From NCBI GenBank assembly GCA_934338765.1, contig CAKRHL010000006.1, positions 1-31,655 on the forward strand: a stretch of DNA of 31,655 nucleotides. The letters are read 5' to 3'. Both the position numbers and the translations under genes were made by a program. Under the pieces are notes generated by a model. It was not told the origin of the DNA. It saw only the letters and a list, made by a program, of their open reading frames with translations, and did no database searches. The stretch is from an uncultured Lachnospiraceae bacterium. Lineage in GTDB: Bacteria; Bacillota; Clostridia; Lachnospirales; Lachnospiraceae. Within the stretch, counting starts at the first letter, position 1, and each line of letters opens with the position of its first letter. Shown here piece after piece: positions 14,638 through 22,215 of this stretch.

Positions 14638-14702
14638 ACGATCCCCCCTTTCATACCCTTTATACGCCCCTTGTCTTATAATACTTTCTCCTTGTTCCGG
14701 AA

Positions 14703-15704
14703 TTATTTATCCGAAAAATAATTCTGATCATAACCGCTGTTGGATGAGCTGTCAGCCGCATCCTGTCCGTTTGTGCCAGCCTCTGTGTGCTGCTCATATC
14801 CGGTCTGGCCATTGCCGCTCCGGCTATAGCCGGTCTGATCGTATCCGCTCCGGTTGTAGCTGCTCTGGTTATAGCCATTCTGATCATAGCTGTTCTGACC
14901 GTAGCTTCCCTGATCGTAACCTGCCTGATCATAATTGGTCCGGCCATAGCCTGACTGTGTGTAACCCGTCTGTGCATAACCGCCGTTGCCATAGCTGTCC
15001 TGACCGCTCAGTCTGTGATATAATGCCGCATCCGTTGTATTAATATACGGTGATGTCCAGAAAATATACACGATACCCATAGTGATCGCACCCAGCAGTA
15101 CCCATCCGATAAAGGACAGATCCAGTACAAAGGTTTCCCACTTATTGCCGGCCATCATTTCTTTGCTCCGTGCAAGCACCTCGCTGCTGCCCATCTCCGG
15201 ATGCTCTGCCAGAAGATATGGCACCATGCGGTATTCGTAGCTCTTTATCACACCCGGGATCACAAAGAGCAGGCTCCATAAGCCAACAAATAAATCTCTT
15301 AAGAAACAGGTCTTTACACAGTTCCGGTAATTACGGGTAAAGCCATCTCCAAGCACCCGAAACTCCGGCTCTCCTGTCATACTCTGGCTGAAAAAGCCCT
15401 TGCAGCCCACAACCAGCACATTCAAAACAAATACCCGGATGGCAATCGCAATCACCATCAATACCAATACTGCAACAGAGGCCACCATCAGTGCCATTGG
15501 ATTAATGCCGCTAAAAATACCGGATACATCAACAGCACTCCCATTTCCTGTAGTGCCGGAATTCTTTACCCCGTTTCTTCCGGCACTTGTCGCTCCTCCT
15601 GTGATCGCCGATAAGATCAATGAAACCAGCACCAGCTTCCAGTAATACATCTTTACCGTAGCCTTTGCTCTGGATTTTAACTCTGCTCTAGTCCATGTTA
15701 TCAT
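14703..15704 (-). CDS. DUF975 integral membrane protein with tyrosine-pentad tail
   Basis: A 333-residue membrane protein of unknown function. Residues 1-230 match the DUF975 pattern: an N-terminal amphipathic start, hydrophobic segments at about 22-38, 68-100, 134-152 and 192-216, and the conserved SYEYRMVPYLLAEHP and SKEMMAGNKW blocks. Residues 235-304 form 14 consecutive five-residue units of the form [QRN]-x-[GSN]-Y-x. Tyr recurs at 238, 243, 248 and so on to 303 and is lost only at 298 (Asn). The unit composition (SYG, GYD, SYN with Gln) is unlike the rest of the protein. AGAGG lies about 6-7 bases before the ATG. Confidence 0.82.
   Translation of the reverse strand: MITWTRAELKSRAKATVKMYYWKLVLVSLILSAITGGATSAGRNGVKNSGTTGNGSAVDVSGIFSGINPMALMVASVAVLVLMVIAIAIRVFVLNVLVVGCKGFFSQSMTGEPEFRVLGDGFTRNYRNCVKTCFLRDLFVGLWSLLFVIPGVIKSYEYRMVPYLLAEHPEMGSSEVLARSKEMMAGNKWETFVLDLSFIGWVLLGAITMGIVYIFWTSPYINTTDAALYHRLSGQDSYGNGGYAQTGYTQSGYGRTNYDQAGYDQGSYGQNSYDQNGYNQSSYNRSGYDQTGYSRSGNGQTGYEQHTEAGTNGQDAADSSSNSGYDQNYFSDK
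14793..15002 (-). repeat. 15-bp-period coding minisatellite encoding the Tyr-pentad tail
   Basis: Fourteen degenerate 15-bp units inside the DUF975 gene encode the [QRN]-x-[GSN]-Y-x pentads. Length is a whole number of units with no frame change. Synonymous drift between units suggests the array is old and held by selection at protein level rather than freshly expanded. Confidence 0.85.
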
Positions 15705-15748
15705 GTGTTACCTCTTTCTGCGCCCCTTTGCGCTATGAATTTGTTTAT

Positions 15749-15778
15749 ATTATATAATACACTGCCCGTCTTAGACAA
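15749..15778 (-). promoter_or_regulatory. Candidate promoter of the DUF975 gene
   Basis: On the minus strand, TTGTCT (15773-15778) and a perfect TATAAT (15749-15754) are separated by 18 bases, about 45 bases upstream of the ATG. It could drive DUF975, the GGDEF gene and the binding lipoprotein, since no terminator is visible between them. Confidence 0.55.
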
Positions 15779-15936
15779 CTGATTTTTTTACATTTCATTC
15801 ATAATTCATTAATTATTTCTTCTTAATTTCACAAAATATTTTCAAAAAAGGTATTGCTTTTTTCGGTAATATATTATAACGTATAAGAGAAGAGTTAACT
15901 TTACATATTATCTTTTATTTGTTTCCCCTTTATAAA

Positions 15937-15965
15937 GAGGCCACCCACTTCCCCCGGGTGACCTC
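15937..15965. terminator. Terminator between the GH5 gene and the DUF975 gene
   Basis: Arms GAGGCCACCC (15937-15946) and GGGTGACCTC (15956-15965), 10 bp with one mismatch. The longer T-tract (seven T at about 15968-15974) is on the plus strand, whereas the neighbouring genes are on the minus strand, where only three T follow. It probably works for the GH5 transcript but is oriented better for plus-strand transcription. The remaining 15779-15936 is A/T-rich with no gene seen. Confidence 0.65.
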
Positions 15966-15978
15966 CATTTTTTTGTCA

Positions 15979-17073
15979 TTATTTTGTTTTGCTAAAATAC
16001 CACTTGCCCGCTGCTGACAGATCGCCGGACGTCCAGCCGCTTGTCTTACTGCAGGCACTGTCGATCAGTGCAGAAGATTCGTTCTTATTACACAGACTCC
16101 ATGCGGCATAGCTGATATTATACTTATCCAGGAGACGCATCCACTTGTTGCCGGAAGCCTTATCAAGGGCACCGTTTCCGGAAGCATCGCAGATACTAAA
16201 CTCTGTTACCATTACAGGCAAACCTTTTTTATGCGCTGTCTTCAATTTTTCCTGATTCCATTCCTTATGCGTTCCGGCATAGAAATGAAGTGCGTACATA
16301 AGATTCTTCCCTTTCAAAGGACTCTGGGCTACGACATCCACATCCTGAGACCAGGTTGGTGTTCCGATCACGATCACGGCATTTTTGCTGTGCCTGCGAA
16401 TGGTCTTGATAATCGTTTTCGCATACGGCTTGATCTGCCTGTCCCATGTAACATTTCCGTTTGGTTCATTGCAGATCTCATAAATAACATTCTTCCGGCT
16501 GCCGTATTTCTTTGACATCCTCGTGAAGAATTTCTTTGCCTCTGATTTATGCTGATTTGGATTACCGTCATTTAGTATATGCCAGTCAATGATCACATAC
16601 ATCCCCAGCTCTGTGGCATACTTCACACCCTCCTGAACCTTTTTGACTGCAGCCGGACCATATCCCTCCGACTTATTGGTGTACATAGCCAGACGGATCG
16701 TATTGATGCCATAATCGTCGCGAAGCGTCCGGAATGCATCCTTATTGACATACTGCGGGAACCATGCAATGCCATGGGTGCTGACGCCCTTGATCCGGAA
16801 TTTATCTCCATTGCTGTCCTTGAGATCGGTACCGGACACATGAAGTGCTCCGTGCCGCTCCACCGGAGTGACCCCTGCAGCCTGCGCTGTTTTGGTCTGC
16901 TCTTCGCTGACCGTGCCCGTGACATCGGCAGCCACAGCGGCCTCTGTCCCTGAGGCTGCCTGCTTTTCTGTCCATGCTTTATAACTGACCCCGGTAAGAA
17001 CTATTCCAACTACACCAACTGCGAGAAGAACCGCTACGAGTCCCTTCCCCATACAATTTTTCATTTTTTCCAT
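15979..17073 (-). CDS. Membrane-anchored GH5 endoglucanase
   Basis: Glycoside hydrolase family 5 enzyme, probably beta-1,4-glucanase. In the 364-residue protein an N-terminal helix (about 9-29) forms a signal anchor. A low-complexity Ala/Thr/Glu linker (about 35-72) follows, then the catalytic barrel (about 75-364). The acid/base Glu203 lies in YEICNEPNG and the nucleophile Glu291 in VTEFS; the supporting IIDWH (about 161-165) and LHFYAG (near 262) motifs are present. There is no carbohydrate-binding or dockerin module. The start is the ATG at 17073, with AAAGGAG 6 bases upstream; the frame is open 15 codons further but without a ribosome site. The upstream gene (dus) ends 84 bases away, so the two could share a transcript. 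Confidence 0.9.
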   Translation of the reverse strand: MEKMKNCMGKGLVAVLLAVGVVGIVLTGVSYKAWTEKQAASGTEAAVAADVTGTVSEEQTKTAQAAGVTPVERHGALHVSGTDLKDSNGDKFRIKGVSTHGIAWFPQYVNKDAFRTLRDDYGINTIRLAMYTNKSEGYGPAAVKKVQEGVKYATELGMYVIIDWHILNDGNPNQHKSEAKKFFTRMSKKYGSRKNVIYEICNEPNGNVTWDRQIKPYAKTIIKTIRRHSKNAVIVIGTPTWSQDVDVVAQSPLKGKNLMYALHFYAGTHKEWNQEKLKTAHKKGLPVMVTEFSICDASGNGALDKASGNKWMRLLDKYNISYAAWSLCNKNESSALIDSACSKTSGWTSGDLSAAGKWYFSKTK

Positions 17074-17157
17074 TTCCTGCTCCTTTCTCACACTCTCCCT
17101 TTGTTCTGCGTGATCCATTGTTTTTTATATTTTCATTCCGTTCATCATCCTGTCTCT

Positions 17158-18099
17158 TTAAGAATAGATGTCCGGAAACACCTCCCGCATCAGGCGCCGG
17201 TATCCGTCCAGCCGCTGTACCTTGTGTATCTTCTTGCGGAGCTTTTTGCCATCGGGCATACTGTCTGCCAGAAAGCCCCACAGCTCTTTCATCTTAAAGA
17301 GTACCGGCTGTCCCGGTCCATACGCCTCGCAATACGCCTCACAAAGAGCATTGGCATATGCACCAATACGATCCAGCCGTTCCCTTTCGGACGCCTCTCT
17401 CTCCCGTATTTGTAATGCCAGCGCCGGATGCGCCAGAAGGCCTCTTCCGATCATGATACGGGTGACCTCCGGAAAACGCTGCCGGATCCTCTCATAATCC
17501 TCCACAGAACAGATATCACCATTATAACACAACGGCATATTACAGCGCCTGACCGCTTCCGCAAACATATCCAGATCCGGTGTATTTTTGTAATAATCCT
17601 TTTGTACCCTGGGATGAATGATCAGCTCCTCCACAGGATATTTATTATAAATGTCAATGATCTCCAAAAACTCCTCCGGATCATCAACCCCCAGCCGCGT
17701 CTTGATGGATATTTTAAGGGGACACTCCCGGTAAATCTCCTCCAGAAACCGGTCCAGTGCCACGGTTCTTGCCAGAAAGCCGGAGCCCTTCCCCTTGGAT
17801 ACCACGGTCCGGGCTGGACATCCCAGATTCAGATTGACCGTATCATATCCCAGCTCTGCCATCTGTCCCGCCACCCGCAAAAACTCCTTTGCGCGGTTGC
17901 TCATGATCTGCGGTATCAGACAGCCCACCTGATTATTCTCCGGCAGGATATCTCTCATTTCCTTATTTCTCAGACGTTTGCTGTCTGTTGCCGTGATAAA
18001 CGGCGTAAAATAACGGTCGATCCCTCCGTAATACTTTTCAAACACATTCCGGAACACATACCCGGTAATACTTTCCAACGGGGCAAAATATATCTGCAT
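17158..18099 (-). CDS. dus: tRNA-dihydrouridine synthase
   Basis: FMN enzyme reducing uridines in tRNA. The 313-residue product has the Dus landmarks: MQIYFAPLESIT at the FMN-binding start, NLNLGCPA with catalytic Cys94, SIKTRLG with Lys133, IIHPR with His162, and YNGDI and IMIGRGLLAHP in the phosphate-binding region. The ATG at 18099 is chosen because GGAG lies 7 bases before it and the family begins at this point; an ATG eight codons upstream lacks a ribosome site. It is 96 bases downstream of the ABC transporter genes, with no convincing terminator in between. Confidence 0.94.
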   Translation of the reverse strand: MQIYFAPLESITGYVFRNVFEKYYGGIDRYFTPFITATDSKRLRNKEMRDILPENNQVGCLIPQIMSNRAKEFLRVAGQMAELGYDTVNLNLGCPARTVVSKGKGSGFLARTVALDRFLEEIYRECPLKISIKTRLGVDDPEEFLEIIDIYNKYPVEELIIHPRVQKDYYKNTPDLDMFAEAVRRCNMPLCYNGDICSVEDYERIRQRFPEVTRIMIGRGLLAHPALALQIREREASERERLDRIGAYANALCEAYCEAYGPGQPVLFKMKELWGFLADSMPDGKKLRKKIHKVQRLDGYRRLMREVFPDIYS

Positions 18100-18195
18100 A
18101 TTGCTTCTCCAATCTATGTTCATTGTCTATGCAACGCAGATCAGCAGGATTTCCTCCTCCCAAACTCATCATAAGGAGGGCAAAACCGGCATTTA

Positions 18196-20670
18196 CTACT
18201 GTACCAGCTGTGCCGGTGGTGTATGCAGGATCCTGTGTACCGGAAGTACACTGACAACAGAGTTTACAATAAACATTGCAACGATCAGCAGCACTGCCAG
18301 CCACCAAGGGAATAGCAGATAGATCTCCAACGACGGAACCGAAGTAATAAACTTGATGATACCGCTGGTGATCAGGATCGCCGGAATACAGGTGTACGCC
18401 GTCATCATGATCATTTCCAGCATGTATGCCTTGAGAATACTGCCCGGAGCAATCCCTATCAGACGATAAACAGTCAGCTCCTCGCTTCGTGCCATTGCAT
18501 TTGACTTTATAGTAAAATATATCATAATCAGAGACAATGCTGCAACTGCGATCGTAACAATATATCCTGCATTTAATCCGCTTTCCTTCTGCTCCTTCTT
18601 GTATTGGTCAACCTGGGTCTGAGCATTACTCTGGGCTTTTACCTTAAAATATTTTGAATATGCTTTTCCCTTATCCTTGAAATACTGTATCGTTTCCTCC
18701 ACATTGTCCGTGTACACCTGGAACTGCATCGCATTTGCTACATATTCCAGCCGGATGCGGTCGCATCTCTCCTTTGGAAGTACATATACCGCCCCGCTGC
18801 CCTTCGGAAACTTCCCGGCGACCTTACAGGGAGATACCCCCAGATACTGTTCTGACTGAGCCGTGATCATCTCACCGCTCTCCCAGCGCTTCTGATACTC
18901 ATACTCCTCATATTTGTCTGTATCTATCAGGATCTGCTGTTCCCCAAGCTTCGTCTTGCCATACTCCTCCGGATATAATTCCCGAAGCTCTTCTATCGGC
19001 ATGATCTGCTTATTTCCGTAGTTCATTCCAAATGCTACATATGGGCTGACATAAACAGTCGGTTCTCCGGTATCCGATACACCTACGATCTTCAGCTCCA
19101 GATCGGATACCATGGTGAGTACGGTAAGCCCCAGCAAAGACTTCTCATTATTGTAGAGGGATGCCACAACGCTTCCTGATTTTTGGAATGTATTCAGCAG
19201 CCACTTGTCGATCACGATCTCCTTACGGTTCTTTGGAAGGCGTCCGCATACCAGATCCTTCTTTTTTAATACATTGTAATCCACAGCAGAATAATCTTCA
19301 ATCTTGGCATTTACCTGCTTTAACTGACGAAAACCATCGTACCCGATATTTAATGTTCCCTGGCTCATTGCATTATACCTGATATCGGAGGTCAGCGTCT
19401 CCTTGCAATACTCCAGCGTCTGCGTGTAAAGCTCACTGCCATCTACGCCTTTGCCCCGCTCCAGCTTCACTGTCACATAATGGGAATCCTGTGTGACTAT
19501 ATCCTGCTTATTGATATCATGCTGCATCATAAAATCCGCCAATGCCAGCACCAGCAATACAGAGGTGACCAGAAGGATACCAACGATAAAGCGATGCTTC
19601 TTGCCCATCATCCGGATATTCTCGCAGGCCAGCTTCCAGATTTCCCGGAACGGCAGTCCCATACTTCGCCCCGCCTGCATTTTAGGCAGATCGTAGGCGA
19701 CATCCTCCATCTCACTCTGATCCAGCTTTGGTCTGTTCTGATCCAGCATAACACAGCCGGATTCCTCGCCGGTAAGCACCAGATTGACATCATCCTCTGT
19801 CTGTATGTAAAGCTTTCCGTCCTTCCATGCCAGATTGATATGAAGCTTCCGGTTTTCTACCCCATCTTCATCGTCCTGACCAGGCTTTTCCCGATATAAA
19901 GACAGATCGATAAAATCATCATCCACCTTCTGCTGTTCCATGTCCCGCAGATAGATATTGGAATCATCCACCTTCTGATAACCGCCCGTGGCATTATTTT
20001 TGTAATCCTTTACAATTTCACCATCCCGTATCTCAACGATACGGTCAGCAAAAAATTTGGCGATCGCTTTTTCATGAGATACTAAAATAACCAGACACTC
20101 CTTAGAAATGCTCTTCAAAATACTCATGGTCTTTAAGGTATTTTCCTCGTCCAGATTGCCGGTCGGCTCATCTGCGAGAATAATGTCCGGAGATTTCACA
20201 AGTGCCCTGGCAATGGATACCCTCTGCTGCTGCCCGCCGGAAAGCTGCGAAACCCGCTTTTTCTTGTAACGTGCCATGCCCAGTGCCTCCAGCACATAGT
20301 CCACACGTTCATCCTTCTCCTCGTCCGTCAGATCAAACACATTGAGTGCCAGCTTGACATTATAAGCCACCGTATAATCCTGCAGCAGATAATAATTCTG
20401 GAAGATATAACCGAATTTCTGGTTGCGCAGACGTTCTATTTTTTTCTGCTCATATTTTTTCAGCACCACGTCATCCACTTCCACAGATCCGCTCCGGAAC
20501 GTGTCCAGACCACCGATGGTATTCAGAAGTGTTGTTTTGCCGGAACCGCTCTCTCCGAGAATACATACAAGTCCCTTCTCGCCCAGCTCCAGACTGACTT
20601 CCTTCAGAACATGATTTTCGTTGTTCTTTCCCTTATTAAAATATTTATCCAGTTTATTTACTTTAATCAT
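18196..20670 (-). CDS. MacB-type ABC transporter, fused ATPase and FtsX-like permease
   Basis: An 824-residue fusion. The N-terminal ATPase (1-225) has Walker [10 protein letters not shown] (39-47), Q-loop near 91, an intact LSGGQ (143-147), Walker B ILADEPT (164-170) and H-loop His199. An acidic linker follows, then a permease with TM1 at about 363-383, a large extracytoplasmic domain (about 385-690) and three TMs near the C-terminus (about 690-712, 735-765, 780-810). This is the mechanotransmission/MacB (type VII) plan, used for lipoprotein or peptide export and resistance rather than import. Its ATG directly follows the TAA of the preceding permease gene with no gap, so translation is coupled. 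Confidence 0.9.
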   Translation of the reverse strand: MIKVNKLDKYFNKGKNNENHVLKEVSLELGEKGLVCILGESGSGKTTLLNTIGGLDTFRSGSVEVDDVVLKKYEQKKIERLRNQKFGYIFQNYYLLQDYTVAYNVKLALNVFDLTDEEKDERVDYVLEALGMARYKKKRVSQLSGGQQQRVSIARALVKSPDIILADEPTGNLDEENTLKTMSILKSISKECLVILVSHEKAIAKFFADRIVEIRDGEIVKDYKNNATGGYQKVDDSNIYLRDMEQQKVDDDFIDLSLYREKPGQDDEDGVENRKLHINLAWKDGKLYIQTEDDVNLVLTGEESGCVMLDQNRPKLDQSEMEDVAYDLPKMQAGRSMGLPFREIWKLACENIRMMGKKHRFIVGILLVTSVLLVLALADFMMQHDINKQDIVTQDSHYVTVKLERGKGVDGSELYTQTLEYCKETLTSDIRYNAMSQGTLNIGYDGFRQLKQVNAKIEDYSAVDYNVLKKKDLVCGRLPKNRKEIVIDKWLLNTFQKSGSVVASLYNNEKSLLGLTVLTMVSDLELKIVGVSDTGEPTVYVSPYVAFGMNYGNKQIMPIEELRELYPEEYGKTKLGEQQILIDTDKYEEYEYQKRWESGEMITAQSEQYLGVSPCKVAGKFPKGSGAVYVLPKERCDRIRLEYVANAMQFQVYTDNVEETIQYFKDKGKAYSKYFKVKAQSNAQTQVDQYKKEQKESGLNAGYIVTIAVAALSLIMIYFTIKSNAMARSEELTVYRLIGIAPGSILKAYMLEMIMMTAYTCIPAILITSGIIKFITSVPSLEIYLLFPWWLAVLLIVAMFIVNSVVSVLPVHRILHTPPAQLVQ

Positions 20671-22200
20671 TTAATTCCTTCCTTTCTGCCATCCTGTGGA
20701 TGACCGGAATTTATTCAAAGCCATTGTAACTCCTATCACGACAACGGACAGATTATAAACAAAATATCCTGCTGCACTCCAAATGCTCTGGTAATCCAAA
20801 ATTCTGTCAATGGACCGGATCCGGTGTCCGAAACAGAAGAACAGGAGCATTACCGCCAGACACGCCAAAACATCAACACCTAACAATTCCAGATATACCA
20901 TGATCCTTAACGGTCTTTGCTGCATTCCCATAAACCGGAGCAACTGTAATTCCTTTTGTTTCTGTTTCACATTCTGACGCAGCAGTAACACCATCATGAA
21001 CACAAGCATTACCAGCACAACCGTAGAAAACTCAATAATCCGAAGACGCTTGAATACCTTTTCCATAATGTACTCCGTCGTGCTGACCCGGTATGTGCTG
21101 ACCGCATCATATCCTTTCTTATTCAGGGATTTGATCACCTGATCGGTCTTTGTATAATGACGGATATATACGCTGGCCTGTGCACAGGGATCCGGATACA
21201 GCTTTTCAAACAACTCCGCACTCACCTCAATAAATGCTCCCCCTTGATCACCAGGATCCATCTGCAGTTCCAGATATCCATTATTTCTCAACTTAAGCTG
21301 TGGCTCCGTATCATCCTTCTTTGCACCTACCTCAACCACGGAACTCCCCTGGGTCCGGTACACATGATACGGTAATATTTTTCCACAAAGTGCGCTTTCA
21401 ACCGTCATATAATTTCCCTGATAATCCAGCGCAGATGGAAATTTATAGTTCTTGGATACCCGTACTTCATTATCCTTCAGATCATCTGCGATCACCGGGT
21501 AAAAGTTTCTGGTTTTTGTATATACTCTTGTCATGTCGTCCTGGTCATAATCCAGCCGATAGCTGTATCCATCCATCGACGGAGTCAGCATATGACAAAA
21601 TTCCGGGGTGAAATAAATCTGTTCCCCTTTTCTGCTGCATTTGCCGGTCACTGTCATATCAAACCAGCACTTTTTCCCTGCTCCCCATAAATTTTTGCAG
21701 GAAAAATAAATACGCTTCCGGGAGCCAACCTTTAACGGGCTGTCGGCAGAAACAATGATCTCCTGTCGTTTCTCAGGCATTTTCCCCTCCGTTAAATCCT
21801 CCCCGGTAAGACCGGAGTCAGAATGCATAAAACCGTTATTCTTCTTTTTGGAAGTGCCATAGCGGATATCATTGACATAATCATTCATATCCACCTCTGT
21901 GACATTTTTTATTTTCTGAATCTGTTCCCCGTCCTTTTTTGTCAACGCTTTTCCATCATAACGGCGCACCGAAAGCCTTTTGTCATTTTGCTGTATATAT
22001 GCCGAATTATCATACTTTTTGGTAATTCGGTCGTCCCGGTACACAGACAATTCTCCGATAAACAGAAAAGAAGTGGCGGCCGCTGTCACAAATACAGTGG
22101 CAAGAAAAATTGTCCTGCCCTTCTGTCCCCGCAGATCCCGGGAAACAAAAAAGATTGCCCACTTCCAATCAGATATTTGGTTTTTCTTCCCCTTCTCCAT
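20671..22200 (-). CDS. MacB-type ABC permease without ATPase domain
   Basis: A 509-residue permease: TM1 at about 28-50, a large outside domain (about 52-385), and three TMs near the C-terminus (about 388-410, 430-455, 465-490). It is a clear paralogue of the permease half of the 820-residue protein encoded just upstream. Both share SFLFIGEL, RITKKYD, a DDLK-x-N-x-VR-x-SKNY block and LLRFMGMQQ/VLRFMGMRQ. It lacks an ATPase and presumably borrows one from its neighbours. GGGGGAG lies 5 bases before the ATG and the gap to the upstream gene is 15 bases. Confidence 0.9.
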   Translation of the reverse strand: MEKGKKNQISDWKWAIFFVSRDLRGQKGRTIFLATVFVTAAATSFLFIGELSVYRDDRITKKYDNSAYIQQNDKRLSVRRYDGKALTKKDGEQIQKIKNVTEVDMNDYVNDIRYGTSKKKNNGFMHSDSGLTGEDLTEGKMPEKRQEIIVSADSPLKVGSRKRIYFSCKNLWGAGKKCWFDMTVTGKCSRKGEQIYFTPEFCHMLTPSMDGYSYRLDYDQDDMTRVYTKTRNFYPVIADDLKDNEVRVSKNYKFPSALDYQGNYMTVESALCGKILPYHVYRTQGSSVVEVGAKKDDTEPQLKLRNNGYLELQMDPGDQGGAFIEVSAELFEKLYPDPCAQASVYIRHYTKTDQVIKSLNKKGYDAVSTYRVSTTEYIMEKVFKRLRIIEFSTVVLVMLVFMMVLLLRQNVKQKQKELQLLRFMGMQQRPLRIMVYLELLGVDVLACLAVMLLFFCFGHRIRSIDRILDYQSIWSAAGYFVYNLSVVVIGVTMALNKFRSSTGWQKGRN

Positions 22201-22215
22201 GTAAACTCCCCCTTT

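Noticed and set aside
14615..15043. Plus-strand frame with Ser/Asp/His/Arg repeat peptide
   Set aside because: It is the antisense reading of the Tyr-pentad coding repeat in the DUF975 gene and has no ribosome site.
18038..18307. Minus-strand frame of 89 codons across the gap between the ABC gene and dus
   Set aside because: It overlaps both recognised genes in another frame, is Cys-rich without a domain pattern and has no ribosome site.
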